Origin: Micromonospora sp. CCTCC AA 2012012
Lineage (GTDB): Bacteria > Actinomycetota > Actinomycetes > Mycobacteriales > Micromonosporaceae
NCBI RefSeq assembly: GCF_040499845.1
Contig: NZ_CP159342.1
Span: 3,658,001-3,722,000, forward strand
Direction of reading: 5' to 3'
DNA: 64,000 bases
Positions 53,416 to 64,000 of this stretch are shown in pieces. Below the pieces are notes generated by a model. That model was not told the DNA's origin, ran no database searches, and saw only the letters and a program-made list of their open reading frames with translations. The position numbers and the translations under genes are program-made. The stretch's first letter is position 1, and each line of letters begins with the position of its first letter.

Positions 53416-53967
53416 ATGCTGACCATCCGCCGGGGGGAGCCGGACGACGCCGAGGCGATCGCCCGGGTGCACATCCGCAGCTGGCAGAGCGGCTACGCCG
53501 GGATCATCCCCGACGAGGTGCTGGCCCGGCTCAACCCGGCGGCCTGGGCGCAGCGCCGCCGGGACGTCGGCACCGCCGACCCGGAGCACCCGTTCACCAC
53601 CCTGGTCACCGAGGTGGACGGCGTGATCACCGGCTTCGCCACCTTCGGGCCGTACCGCAACGACCAGGACCGCGCCGACCTCGACCTCAGCTACGGCGAG
53701 ATCGTCACCATGTACGTCGAGCCGGCCCGCTGGGGCACCGGCCACGGCCGGGCGCTGCTGGCGGCGGCGCGGGCGGGGCTGGCCGGGCGGGGCTGGACCG
53801 AGTACCGGCTCTGGGTGCTGGCCGACAACGTGCGGGCCCGCCACTTCTACGAGCGGGCCGGCCTGTCAACCGACGGCGTGGAGTCCGTCTACCGGGTGCC
53901 GCTGCACGGCGGGCGGGACCCGCTCGGACTCGTCGAGCTGCGCTACACCGCCCGCCTCGACGGCTGA
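53416..53967 (+). CDS. GNAT family N-acetyltransferase
   Basis: A 183-residue GNAT protein. The N-terminal helix motif [21 protein letters not shown] is typical of a large actinobacterial subfamily, and the acetyl-CoA loop reads [15 protein letters not shown] (near residues 101-115), followed by [17 protein letters not shown]. The acceptor is unknown. The 3' end overlaps the 3' end of the convergent GT87 gene by 102 bp. The gene is divergent from ycaQ with a 96-bp spacer. Confidence 0.88.
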   Translation: MLTIRRGEPDDAEAIARVHIRSWQSGYAGIIPDEVLARLNPAAWAQRRRDVGTADPEHPFTTLVTEVDGVITGFATFGPYRNDQDRADLDLSYGEIVTMYVEPARWGTGHGRALLAAARAGLAGRGWTEYRLWVLADNVRARHFYERAGLSTDGVESVYRVPLHGGRDPLGLVELRYTARLDG

Positions 53968-55203
53968 CCCGGCCGGACCCGGCTGCCCGGCCGCCCCGGT
54001 CGGCTCCGGTGCCCGACCCGGCCCGGCCGCCTCCGGCGTGGCCCAGCGACGGATCGGCAGGCCGAGCAGGAGCGCCAGGCTGATCCAGACGTACGTGTTG
54101 CTGCCCAGGAAGCCGTCCACGCCGGTGAAGTCCTTCTCCCAGGCCCAGACGATCCGGCTGATCAGGAAGGCGTACCCGACGATCGCGGCACCGAGCAGGA
54201 CGCGCCGCCGCCGGCTGCCGGCGGGCGCCGCCATGCCGTTGTCCACCAGCAGGATCAGGCCGGGGATCAGCCAGACCAGGTGGTGCACCCAGGTGACCGG
54301 GCTGACCAGGCACATCATCGCGCCGGTCAGCGCCAGCCCGGTGGCCTCGTCGCCGACCGCCACCGCGGCCCGGGACCGCCACGCCCAGACGGCGAGGGTG
54401 AGCAGCACCAGTACCAGCCAGGCCAGCGTGCTCGGGTGCTCCGGGTGCAGCCGGGCGACCACCCCGCGCAGCGACTGGTTGGAGACGAAGGCCAGCTCAC
54501 CGACCCGGTCGGTGTTCCACAGTGCCGCGGTCCAGAACTCCCGGGACGCGTCCGGGAAGAGCGCGGCGGCGAGCAGGCTGGCCCCGGCGGCGGCGCCCAT
54601 CGCCGTGAACGCGGCCCGGAAGCGACGGGTGACCAGCAGATAGACGATGAAGACGCCGGGGGTCAGCTTGATCGCCGTGGCCAGCCCGATGCCCACCCCG
54701 GCCCACCGGTTGCCGGCCGGCAGCAGCCGCAGCAGGTCCACCGCCACCAGGAAGAGCAGCAGCATGTTGACCTGGCCGAAGTTGACCGTCTCCCGCATCG
54801 GCTCGAAGGCGGCGGCCAGGCAGAGCGCCACGGCCAGGGCGAACCAGCGGGTCCAGCCGACCCGGCGGGCGACGGGGTCGACCAGCCACCGCAGCAGCAC
54901 GACGCTGACCACCACGGTCGCGGCCACGCTCACCGTGATCGCCGCCGCCCACGGCAGGTACGCCATCGGCAGCATCACCAGGGCGGCGAACGGCGGATAG
55001 GTGAAGCCGTACTGGGTGCCGGGCTTGAGGAAGTCGTAGATCTCCCCGCCGTCGTGCGTCCACCAGGTCAACGCGCCGTAGTAGACCTTCAGGTCGAAGA
55101 AGCCGTGCCGTACGGCCGCGACCGAGAGGAAGGCGGCCGTCGCGGCGGCGAGCACCAGCACGATGACGACCTGCCCGAACGTCCGCCTGGCACCCTGCGC
55201 CAC
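53866..55203 (-). CDS. GT87 family polyprenyl-phosphate-mannose-dependent mannosyltransferase-like protein
   Basis: A 445-residue integral membrane glycosyltransferase of the GT-C fold with about 10 to 12 hydrophobic segments. The catalytic Asp is expected in FFDLKVYYGAL (near residue 33), and the GT87-type TYPPFAALVMLP and NFGQVNMLLLFLVAVDLL segments are present. Relatives add alpha-mannose to lipomannan and related envelope glycolipids. The GTG at 55203 has GAGGGAG upstream. The last 34 residues are encoded antisense to the end of the GNAT gene and are not part of the domain. Confidence 0.85.
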   Translation of the reverse strand: MAQGARRTFGQVVIVLVLAAATAAFLSVAAVRHGFFDLKVYYGALTWWTHDGGEIYDFLKPGTQYGFTYPPFAALVMLPMAYLPWAAAITVSVAATVVVSVVLLRWLVDPVARRVGWTRWFALAVALCLAAAFEPMRETVNFGQVNMLLLFLVAVDLLRLLPAGNRWAGVGIGLATAIKLTPGVFIVYLLVTRRFRAAFTAMGAAAGASLLAAALFPDASREFWTAALWNTDRVGELAFVSNQSLRGVVARLHPEHPSTLAWLVLVLLTLAVWAWRSRAAVAVGDEATGLALTGAMMCLVSPVTWVHHLVWLIPGLILLVDNGMAAPAGSRRRRVLLGAAIVGYAFLISRIVWAWEKDFTGVDGFLGSNTYVWISLALLLGLPIRRWATPEAAGPGRAPEPTGAAGQPGPAGSAVEAGGVAQLDESERVPPAVQRHPVDGLHAVG

Positions 55204-55238
55204 CGTCGTCTCCCTCGCCCTGCGTAGGCTCCTGTGCC

Positions 55239-55820
55239 ATGGCCCTGGGGTACGTCCGGCCGGCGCGTCCCGAGGACGCCGGCGAGATCGCACGAATCCA
55301 GCTCGCGACCTGGCGGGTCGCCTATCGCCGGATCCTGCCCCGGCACGTGCTGGACAACCTGGACGAGGCGTTCCTCGCCCGGCGGTGGAGCGCGGCGGTG
55401 CAGGAGCCGCCCTCGGCCGCACACCGGGTGCTGGTCGCCGTCGAACAGGCCGAGCAATCGTATCTGGTGGGGTTCGTCGCATCCGGCCCGGCCGACGCCG
55501 AGGCGCTCGCCCCGGGGGAGCCGACCGACGCGCTCGCCGACGGCGTGGTGGCGGTGACCGACCTGCTGGTCGAGCCGCGCTGGGGCCGGCGGGGCCACGG
55601 CAGCCGGCTGCTCTCCGCCGCGGTGGACCAGTGGCGCTCCGACGGCCTCGGCCGGGCGGTGGCCTGGGTGTTCGACGGCGACGAGGCGACCCGGAAGTTC
55701 CTCACCAGCACCGGCTGGGAGCCGGACGGCGCGGCCCGGGCGCTGGACGTGGACGACCTCCTGGTCCCCCAGCTCCGCCTGCACGTCGCCGTCCCCGCGG
55801 AGGAGACCGGCACCCCCTGA
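55239..55820 (+). CDS. GNAT family N-acetyltransferase
   Basis: A 193-residue GNAT protein with the same N-terminal pattern as the 53416 gene (IARIQLATWRVAYRRILP). The acetyl-CoA loop is VEPRWGRRGHGSRLL (near 113-127), followed by VFDGDEATRKFLTSTGW. The two are likely related paralogs. It is divergent from the GT87 gene with only 35 bp between starts, and TAGGCT 8 bp before the ATG suggests a leaderless transcript. The substrate is unknown. Confidence 0.87.
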   Translation: MALGYVRPARPEDAGEIARIQLATWRVAYRRILPRHVLDNLDEAFLARRWSAAVQEPPSAAHRVLVAVEQAEQSYLVGFVASGPADAEALAPGEPTDALADGVVAVTDLLVEPRWGRRGHGSRLLSAAVDQWRSDGLGRAVAWVFDGDEATRKFLTSTGWEPDGAARALDVDDLLVPQLRLHVAVPAEETGTP

Positions 55821-55829
55821 CCCCATCGT

Positions 55830-55847
55830 CGATCAGGGAGTTCGCGT
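55830..55847. repeat. TCGATCA-family half element
   Basis: TCGATCAGGGAGTTCGCG matches the left edge of the inverted repeats at 22836 and 37657 but has no mirrored right arm. It lies between two convergent acetyltransferase genes. Confidence 0.5.
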
Positions 55848-55895
55848 CGGCAACGGAGATCGGCTCCGCCGCGCGGGGTCGGCGAGGCGGCGGCG

Positions 55896-56369
55896 TCAGG
55901 AGAGGGTGAGTTCGGCGACCAGTTCGTCGTCCGCCGTGGCGCCGGTGGGGGTGAAGCCCAGGGAGCCGTAGAGGGTGGCGGCGGAGACGTTGTCGGGGTG
56001 GTAGGAGAGACGGATCGGCTGGTGGCCGTCCTGCGCGGCCAGCCAGTCGGTGAGGGTACGCACGGCGGCGCGACCGACCCCCCGGCCCTGCTCGGACGCG
56101 TCGACCACCATGCCGCCCAGCCAGCGCGAACCGTCGTCGTCCACCCCCCACATGACGTGCCCGACGACCGTGTCGTCCGCGTACACGGCCACCGACGTCC
56201 AGACCTCGGAACGCATGCTGAGCAGCAGGTAGCGGGCCGCCAGCGCAGCCACCCAGTCCCGCTGGTCGTCGCGGGGCGCCACGTCGGCCACCGCCCGCCA
56301 GTTGTCGTCGTCCACCGGGCGCAGCGTCACGTGCCGCCCTGCCCGGTCACGCAGCCCTGAATCGATCAT
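55896..56369 (-). CDS. GNAT family N-acetyltransferase (diamine acetyltransferase-like)
   Basis: A 157-residue GNAT protein of a different subgroup from its two neighbours, resembling spermine/spermidine-type acetyltransferases (RPVDDDNWRAVADVA at the start, then GGMVVDASEQGRGVGRAAVRTL with the acetyl-CoA loop near 97-106, and SYHPDNVSAATLYGSLGFTPTG). The ATG at 56369 was chosen over a very long non-coding upstream frame. It lies 80 bp after dapB and may be cotranscribed. Confidence 0.85.
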   Translation of the reverse strand: MIDSGLRDRAGRHVTLRPVDDDNWRAVADVAPRDDQRDWVAALAARYLLLSMRSEVWTSVAVYADDTVVGHVMWGVDDDGSRWLGGMVVDASEQGRGVGRAAVRTLTDWLAAQDGHQPIRLSYHPDNVSAATLYGSLGFTPTGATADDELVAELTLS

Positions 56370-56449
56370 GGGCGGCAGCCTAGGCGAGGGCCCGGCCGGC
56401 GACGACCGGTTTCCGCCCGGCCGGCCCGTCGGCCGGGCGGGCCGACCGG

Positions 56450-58703
<2,254 letters not shown>

Positions 58704-58789
58704 GGAAACCTGCTCTCACTTCGACGAGGGGTGGGGTGTCACGACGACGGCTCCAGGTCACGCGGGGCGCGAGCCGGAGCCGTCGGAAG

Positions 58790-58822
58790 GGCCGGGCGGG
58801 GGACGTCGTCCCCCGCCCGGCC
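58790..58822 (-). terminator. Terminator downstream of pnp
   Basis: A perfect 15-bp stem (58790-58804 with 58808-58822) with a 3-base loop lies 8 bp past the pnp stop, before the M16 gene. Confidence 0.82.
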
Positions 58823-58830
58823 GTCACTGC

Positions 58831-61209
58831 TCAGCTGTGGCGGGTCCGCCGACGCGGGCGCTCGCCGCCCTCGCCGCCACCCTCGCCGCCGCCCTGGCCG
58901 CGCTCGCCGCGCTCCGGGCCCCGGCTGCCGCGCTCGCGGTCCCGGTCGCCCCGGTCACGCGGGCCCCGGTCGCCGCCCCGGCCGGCCGGACGCTCGCCAC
59001 CCTCGGCCTCACCGGCGGCCGGCGCCTCGGCGCCCTCCGGCCGGATCTTGTCCAGGTAGATCTTGCCGCGGGCGTCGATGTCCGCGATCTCCACCTCGAC
59101 CTTGTCGCCGACGTTGAGGAAGTCCTCGACCTTCTCGACCCGCTTGCCGTCGCCCACCTTGGAGATGTGCAGCAGGCCGTCACGGCCCGGCAGGAGCGAG
59201 ATGAACGCACCGAACGCGGCGGTCTTGACCACCGTGCCCAGGAACCGCTCCCCCACCTTCGGCAGGGTCGGGTTGGCGATGCCGTTGATCCGGTCCACCG
59301 CCGCCTGGGCGGACGGGCCGTTGGTGGCGCCGACGTAGATCGTGCCGTCGTCCTCGATGGAGATCTCGGCGCCGGTCTCGTCCTGGATGGCGTTGATGGT
59401 CTGGCCCTTCGGGCCGATCACCATGCCGATCTTGTCCACCGGGATCTTGACGGTGGTGACCCGCGGCGCGTACTCCGACATCTCGGCCGGAGCCTCGATC
59501 GCCGCCTGCATCACGCCGAGGATCGTCTGCCGGGCCTCGTTCGCCTGCTGGAGCGCGGCGGCGAGCACGTCCGACGGGATGCCGTTGAGCTTGGTGTCGA
59601 GCTGGAGCGCGGTGACGAACTCCGGCGTGCCGGCGACCTTGAAGTCCATGTCACCGAACGCGTCCTCGGCACCGAGGATGTCGGTCAGCGTCACGTACTG
59701 GGTCTTGCCGTCGACCTCGTCGGAGATGAGGCCCATGGCGATGCCGGCGACCGGCGCCTTCAGCGGCACACCGGCGGACAGCAGGCCCAGCGTCGAGGCG
59801 CAGACCGAACCCATCGAGGTGGAGCCGTTGGAGCCGAGCGCCTCGGAGACCTGCCGGATGGCGTACGGGAACTCCTCGCGCGACGGCAGCACCGGGATCA
59901 GCGCCCGCTCGGCGAGCGCGCCGTGGCCGATCTCGCGCCGCTTCGGCGAACCGACCCGGCCGGTCTCACCGGTCGAGTACGGCGGGAAGTTGTAGTTGTG
60001 CATGTAGCGCTTGCGGTTCTCGGGGGACAGCGTGTCCACCATCTGCTCCATCCGGAGCATGTTCAGCGTGGTGACGCCCAGGATCTGGGTCTCGCCCCGC
60101 TCGAACAGCGCCGAGCCGTGCACCCGCGGCAGCACGCCGACCTCGGCGGTCAGCGGCCGGATGTCGCGCGGGCCGCGGCCGTCGATGCGGACCTGCTCGC
60201 GCAGCACGCGGTTGCGCACCTCGGACTTGGTCAGCGAGCGGAAGGCGGCGGAGAGCTCCTTCTCGCGACCCTCGAAGCGACCGCCCAGCTCCTCGGCGAC
60301 CTTGGCCTTGACCCGGTCCAGGGCCTCCTCGCGGTCGGCCTTGCCGGCGATCTGGAGCGCCTCGGCGACCTCGGCGCGGGCCAGGTCGGCGACCGCCTGG
60401 TAGGCGTCGTCCTGGTAGTCCAGGAAGACCGGGAACTCGGTGACCGGCTTGGCGGCCACCTCGGCCAGCTCGCTCTGCGCGCGGCACAGCTCGCGGATCG
60501 CCGGCTTGGCGGCCTCCAGGCCGCTGGCCACGATCTCCTCGGTCGGCGCGGTCGCGCCGGCCGCGATCAGGGTCACCGCGTTCGGGGTCGCCTCGGCCTC
60601 GACCATCATGATCGCGACGTCGCCGTCCGGCAGGGTGCGGCCGGCCACGACCATGTCGAAGGTGGCCCGGGCCAGCTCCTCCAGGGTCGGGAAGGCCACC
60701 CACTGGCCGTCGACGTGCGCGACCCGGGTCGCCCCGATCGGGCCGGAGAACGGCAGACCGGAGAGCTTGGTCGACATCGAGGCGGCGTTGATCGCCACGA
60801 CGTCGTACGGGTGCTGCGGGTCGAGCGCGAGGACGGTCTCGACGACCTGGACCTCGTTGCGCAGGCCCTTGACGAAGGACGGGCGCAGCGGCCGGTCGAT
60901 CAGCCGGCAGGTGAGGATGGCGTCCTCGCTGGGCCGGCCCTCGCGGCGGAAGAACGAGCCGGGGATCCGGCCCGCGGCGTACATCCGCTCCTCGACGTCG
61001 ACGGTCAGCGGGAAGAAGTCGAACTGCTCCTTCGGCTGCTTGCCGGCGGTGGTGGCGGAGAGGACGACCGTCTCGCCGAGCTGGGCGACGACGGAGCCGG
61101 CAGCCTGGCGGGCCAGCCGGCCGGTGGAGAAGGTGATCTCACGGGTGCCGAAGGACCCGTTGTCGATCACGGCGGTACGGGATTCGGTGCCGAGGTTGGT
61201 CTCGGTCAT
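58831..61209 (-). CDS. pnp: Polyribonucleotide nucleotidyltransferase (PNPase)
   Basis: A 792-residue phosphorolytic 3' exoribonuclease and RNA-tailing enzyme. Two RNase PH-like domains (about 1-230 and 320-555) flank a helical domain; a KH domain follows ([17 protein letters not shown]), then an S1 domain ([21 protein letters not shown]). The last 50 residues are an Arg/Gly/Asp-rich tail ([17 protein letters not shown]) that may bind RNA or partner proteins. The ATG at 61209 has AAGGAG upstream. It is downstream of rpsO with a terminator-like hairpin between, the classical rpsO-pnp order. Confidence 0.96.
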   Translation of the reverse strand: MTETNLGTESRTAVIDNGSFGTREITFSTGRLARQAAGSVVAQLGETVVLSATTAGKQPKEQFDFFPLTVDVEERMYAAGRIPGSFFRREGRPSEDAILTCRLIDRPLRPSFVKGLRNEVQVVETVLALDPQHPYDVVAINAASMSTKLSGLPFSGPIGATRVAHVDGQWVAFPTLEELARATFDMVVAGRTLPDGDVAIMMVEAEATPNAVTLIAAGATAPTEEIVASGLEAAKPAIRELCRAQSELAEVAAKPVTEFPVFLDYQDDAYQAVADLARAEVAEALQIAGKADREEALDRVKAKVAEELGGRFEGREKELSAAFRSLTKSEVRNRVLREQVRIDGRGPRDIRPLTAEVGVLPRVHGSALFERGETQILGVTTLNMLRMEQMVDTLSPENRKRYMHNYNFPPYSTGETGRVGSPKRREIGHGALAERALIPVLPSREEFPYAIRQVSEALGSNGSTSMGSVCASTLGLLSAGVPLKAPVAGIAMGLISDEVDGKTQYVTLTDILGAEDAFGDMDFKVAGTPEFVTALQLDTKLNGIPSDVLAAALQQANEARQTILGVMQAAIEAPAEMSEYAPRVTTVKIPVDKIGMVIGPKGQTINAIQDETGAEISIEDDGTIYVGATNGPSAQAAVDRINGIANPTLPKVGERFLGTVVKTAAFGAFISLLPGRDGLLHISKVGDGKRVEKVEDFLNVGDKVEVEIADIDARGKIYLDKIRPEGAEAPAAGEAEGGERPAGRGGDRGPRDRGDRDRERGSRGPERGERGQGGGEGGGEGGERPRRRTRHS

Positions 61210-61399
61210 GTGCGGTGGTGCTCCTTCGCGTCGGGGGGCCCACGACACGGGAGCTGCTCAGACGGCCGGTCTTCGATCGAAGCGCCCGGGTGGCCGGCGG
61301 AAAGCCGGCGTGCCCGGAGGCCACTACCGGAGACCGGTACGCTGACCGGCTCCCTCTCAGGTGGTCGCGCGGCCCGGTTCTTCTGGTGTTACCGCAAGC

Positions 61400-61428
61400 G
61401 GGGGAGCGGCCGGTGCGGCCACTCCCCC
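61400..61428 (-). terminator. Terminator/attenuator hairpin between rpsO and pnp
   Basis: A 7-bp GGGGGAG/CTCCCCC stem (61400-61406 with 61422-61428) with a loop that can fold further lies 7 bp past the rpsO stop. Confidence 0.65.
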
Positions 61429-61434
61429 GTCACG

Positions 61435-61704
61435 TCATCGGCGCAGGCCGAGCCGCTCGATGAGCGACCGGTAGCGGTTGATGTCCTTCTTCTGGACGTA
61501 GTTGAGCAGCCGGCGGCGACGGCCGACCAGCAGCAGCAGCCCACGGCGGCTGTGGTGGTCGTGCTTGTGCACCTTCAGGTGCTCGGTGAGCTCGGCGATC
61601 CGCTTGGTGAGGACCGCGACCTGGACCTCCGGCGAACCGGTGTCGCCCTCGGCGGTCGCGTACTCCGAGCGGATCTTGGCCTTGGCTTCCTGGTCGAGCG
61701 CCAT
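61435..61704 (-). CDS. rpsO: 30S ribosomal protein uS15
   Basis: An 89-residue ribosomal protein that binds 16S rRNA early in 30S assembly. The sequence is the standard uS15 ([17 protein letters not shown], then [22 protein letters not shown]). Full length; the ATG at 61704 has AGGGAGA upstream. It is followed by pnp after a hairpin, and S15 commonly regulates its own mRNA. Confidence 0.98.
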   Translation of the reverse strand: MALDQEAKAKIRSEYATAEGDTGSPEVQVAVLTKRIAELTEHLKVHKHDHHSRRGLLLLVGRRRRLLNYVQKKDINRYRSLIERLGLRR

Positions 61705-61887
61705 GTTCTCCCTGTTTCGATGGGTTGATCACTGATGTCCGTCGTCGGGGCCCGTTGGGACCGGAGACGGACGAACCTCGCACCCGCGGCGTCGTGCAGG
61801 CACGCGAGGCCCCACGTCGGTCAGCCGACGTCCCCGCCAGCCTACCAGCCCGCGCCGGAAGCGCCCGGTGAAGGGCGACGACACGGC

Positions 61888-62817
61888 TCAGCCGACCGCC
61901 CGCCGGGTCCGCTCGACGTCCTCGGCGATCTGGGCGACCAGCGGCTCGATCGAGTCGTACCGGATCTGTCCGCGCAGGTGCGTGACGAAGTCCAGGGCCA
62001 GCCGCTCGCCGTACAGGTCGCCGGTGAAGTCCAGCGCGTACGCCTCGACCCGCCGCTCCCGGCCGGAGAAGGTCGGGTTGGTGCCGATCGAGACGGCCGC
62101 GGCGAGCGGCTCCGGGTGCCCCCGGCGCACCAGCCGGGCGGCATAGACGCCGTCGGCGGGGACCGCCGCGTACCGGTGGGTGAGCAGGTTGGCGGTGGGG
62201 AAACCCAGCTCCCGCCCGCGCTGGTCGCCGCGGACCACCACGCCCTCGACCCGGTGCGGGCGGCCCAGCGCGGCCGCCGCCGCCGTCACGTCACCGGCGT
62301 CGACGCAGGACCGGATGTAGGTGGAGGAGAAGACCGTGCCGGCCTCGGCGACCAGGGGCGCGTCCTCCACCCCGAAGCCGAAGGTGCGTCCCAGCCGCTC
62401 CAGCAGCGCCACGTCGCCGGCCGCCCGGTGCCCGAAGCGGAAGTTGTCGCCCACCACCACCAGCGCGGCGTGCAGGTGGGCGACCAGGATGTCGTGCACG
62501 AACTCCTCGGCGGTCAGCCGGGAGAACTCCGGGGTGAACGGCACCACACAGAGCACGTCCACGCCGAGTGCCTCGATCAGCTCCGCCTTGCGGGCCGGCT
62601 CGGTGAGCACCGCGGGGTGCGAGCCGGGGCGGACCACCTCGGCCGGGTGCGGGTCGAAGGTCACCACCACCGACCGGACGCCCAGCTCCCGGGCGCGCGC
62701 CACCGTGTGGCCGATGGTCGCCTGGTGCCCCTTGTGCACGCCGTCGAAGACGCCGATGGTGACGACCGAACGCCCCCAGCCACCGGGCGCCGCCTCGTAC
62801 CCCCGCCACCGCTGCAT
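61888..62817 (-). CDS. ribF: Bifunctional riboflavin kinase / FAD synthetase
   Basis: A 309-residue enzyme that makes FMN and then FAD. The N-terminal nucleotidyltransferase has GVFDGVHKGHQ (near residues 22-32) and the late ISSTxIR-like motif as FSSTYIRS; the C-terminal flavokinase has RGRELGFPTANL and the NPTF motif in GTNPTFSGRERR. The ATG at 62817 fits homologs. The gene lies between truB and rpsO as in most actinobacteria. Confidence 0.95.
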   Translation of the reverse strand: MQRWRGYEAAPGGWGRSVVTIGVFDGVHKGHQATIGHTVARARELGVRSVVVTFDPHPAEVVRPGSHPAVLTEPARKAELIEALGVDVLCVVPFTPEFSRLTAEEFVHDILVAHLHAALVVVGDNFRFGHRAAGDVALLERLGRTFGFGVEDAPLVAEAGTVFSSTYIRSCVDAGDVTAAAAALGRPHRVEGVVVRGDQRGRELGFPTANLLTHRYAAVPADGVYAARLVRRGHPEPLAAAVSIGTNPTFSGRERRVEAYALDFTGDLYGERLALDFVTHLRGQIRYDSIEPLVAQIAEDVERTRRAVG

Positions 62818-62863
62818 GCCGCTCCTCCCCTGCTGTCCCGCCGGTCCGTCCGGGTCCCCGCCG

Positions 62864-63748
62864 TCAGGCCGGGGCGAGCACGATCTCCGCGCGGGCCCGA
62901 CCGTCCCGCTCGCTGACGATAGCGATCAGGGTCCCGTCGGGACCGAACACGGCGTACGGTCCGGCGATGCCGGCCGGGTCCAGCGGCCCGCCGTGGGAGA
63001 GCACCTTCGCCTCGTCGGGCGTGGCGTCGCGGCGCGGGAAGAACCGGTCGGCGGCGGCCTCCAGCGGCAGGTTGACCACCTCGGGCGCGCGCTGTTCCAG
63101 CTCGTCGAGGGTGGCCGCCTCGGCCAGGGCGAACCCGCCGACGGCGGTGCGGCGCAGCGCGGTCAGGTGGCCGCCGACGCCGAGCGCGAGGCCCGCGTCG
63201 CGGGCGATCGCCCGGATGTACGTCCCGGACGAGCAGGTCACGTCGACGTCCACGTCCACCACGTCGGGGCTGTCCCGGCGGATCGCGAGGACGGCGAGGC
63301 GGGAGACGGTGACCCGGCGGGCGGGCAGCTCGACGCTCTCCCCGTCCCGGACCCGCTTGTACGCCCGCTCCCCGTTGACCTTGATCGCGCTGACCGCGCT
63401 GGGCACCTGGTCGATCTCGCCGGTCAGCGCGGCGAGCGCGGCGCGTACCGCCTCGTCGGTCACCGCGCCGGCCGGAGTGGTGGCGATCACGTCGCCCTCG
63501 GCGTCGTCGGTGACGGTGGCCTGCCCGAGCCGGATCGTCGCGGTGTAGCTCTTGCCGGCGCCGATCACGTAGGTGAGCAGCCGGGTCGCCCGGCCCACCC
63601 CGATCACCAGCACGCCGGTGGCCATCGGGTCGAGGGTGCCCCCGTGCCCCACCCGCCGGGTACGCGCCAACCGCCGGATCCGCGCCACCACGTCGTGCGA
63701 CGTCATGCCGGCGGGCTTGTCGACCACGATCAGACCGTCTGTGCTCAC
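62864..63748 (-). CDS. truB: tRNA pseudouridine(55) synthase TruB
   Basis: A 294-residue enzyme that makes pseudouridine 55 in the tRNA T loop. The catalytic Asp is in GHGGTLDPMATGVL (D40), with KPAGMTSHDVV at the N-terminus and the RNA-binding RRTAVGGF further on. A C-terminal PUA-like TruB domain follows. The GTG at 63748 (MSTDGLIVVD) was chosen; a TTG three codons upstream is unlikely. It is upstream of ribF by 46 bp and probably cotranscribed. Confidence 0.95.
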   Translation of the reverse strand: MSTDGLIVVDKPAGMTSHDVVARIRRLARTRRVGHGGTLDPMATGVLVIGVGRATRLLTYVIGAGKSYTATIRLGQATVTDDAEGDVIATTPAGAVTDEAVRAALAALTGEIDQVPSAVSAIKVNGERAYKRVRDGESVELPARRVTVSRLAVLAIRRDSPDVVDVDVDVTCSSGTYIRAIARDAGLALGVGGHLTALRRTAVGGFALAEAATLDELEQRAPEVVNLPLEAAADRFFPRRDATPDEAKVLSHGGPLDPAGIAGPYAVFGPDGTLIAIVSERDGRARAEIVLAPA

Positions 63749-63808
63749 GACCGCCAAGCCTGCCAGAGACCGGCCTCCGCCACGCCAGAGGCCCCGCCGG
63801 TCGGGACG

Positions 63809-64000
63809 TCAGCGGACCGCGCCGACCACCGCCCAGCCGCCGGAGCGCAGCCGCAGCAGCAGGGCGACCAGCCGCAGCACCACGAAGAGCAGCAGCCCGG
63901 CCCAGATCCCGCCCAGCCCGAGGTCGAGCCCGTAGGCGAGCCAGATCGCCGGGAGGAAGCCGCCGAGCGCCGCCACGATCGTCAGGTTGCGCAGGTAGCG
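63809..64000 (-). CDS. MATE family efflux transporter, truncated by the window
   Basis: Only the last 63 residues are present; the gene runs off the right edge. The visible part has two hydrophobic helices with the MATE/DinF-type C-terminal pattern (LPAIWLAYGLDLGLGGIWAGL, with LGGIW and the final RLVALLLRLRSGGW). MATE/DinF proteins export cationic compounds in exchange for H+ or Na+. In related genomes a dinF-type gene precedes truB, which supports the call. The start and full domain cannot be checked here. Confidence 0.7.
   Translation of the reverse strand, partial: RYLRNLTIVAALGGFLPAIWLAYGLDLGLGGIWAGLLLFVVLRLVALLLRLRSGGWAVVGAVR

Overview
The window is chromosomal DNA from a high-GC actinobacterium, most likely a member of the Micromonosporaceae (Micromonospora or Salinispora type). 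The reasons are the very high third-position GC, the frequent GTG starts, and a housekeeping gene order (truB-ribF-rpsO-pnp-M16 peptidase-dapB ... thyX-dapA-rnj ... ftsK ... rimO-pgsA-cinA-clgR-pspA-pspM ... recA-recX) that is conserved in filamentous actinobacteria. Both ends cut genes: a glutamate-type ABC permease on the left and a MATE-family transporter on the right. No rRNA, tRNA, phage, insertion sequence or CRISPR array was seen.

Layout. 1-6.3 kb: end of a polar amino acid ABC transporter, RNase Y, a gene-poor 0.95 kb stretch carrying a 63-bp tandem repeat, then recX, recA and a DUF3046 gene; recA has both a PafBC-type promoter and a LexA-box-like site. 6.3-16.5 kb: MFS exporter, acyl-CoA dehydrogenase, UdgX-type uracil-DNA glycosylase, a MocR regulator divergent from a split-barrel/GNAT fusion and a LysE exporter, a Spo0M-like protein and two CNNM/CBS membrane proteins. 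16.6-22.7 kb: an Mrp-type Na+/H+ antiporter operon (A+B fused, C, D, E, F, G) with a duplicated 47-bp element inside it. 23.3-30.7 kb: Lhr helicase, a repeat-rich spacer with a G-quadruplex-capable heptamer array, a small translationally coupled ORF, a SAM hydrolase (DUF62), a CPCC protein and an Nei2-type glycosylase. 30.8-34.4 kb: a large multicopper-oxidase-like protein that appears to have lost its copper ligands and carries a fibronectin type III tail. 34.5-44 kb: envelope-stress genes (clgR, pspA, pspM), cinA, pgsA, rimO, an ornithine cyclodeaminase family gene, a guanidine-III riboswitch with its SMR exporter, and ftsK. 44-47.8 kb: a two-gene YbjN operon and a secreted S1 protease. 48-64 kb: RNase J, dapA, thyX, DUF2752, YcaQ, acetyltransferases, a GT87 mannosyltransferase-like protein, dapB, M16 peptidase, PNPase, rpsO, ribF and truB.

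How the genes work together. Three RNA-turnover enzymes (RNase Y, RNase J, PNPase) lie in one window, as do several genome-maintenance genes (recA, recX, udgX, lhr, nei2, ycaQ, ftsK), two lysine/diaminopimelate genes (dapA, dapB), and a membrane-stress module (clgR-psp, Mrp antiporter, pgsA). The most unusual material is the pseudo-multicopper oxidase, the tandem YbjN operon, the riboswitch with a competing downstream arm, and several families of intergenic repeats that look genome-wide rather than local.
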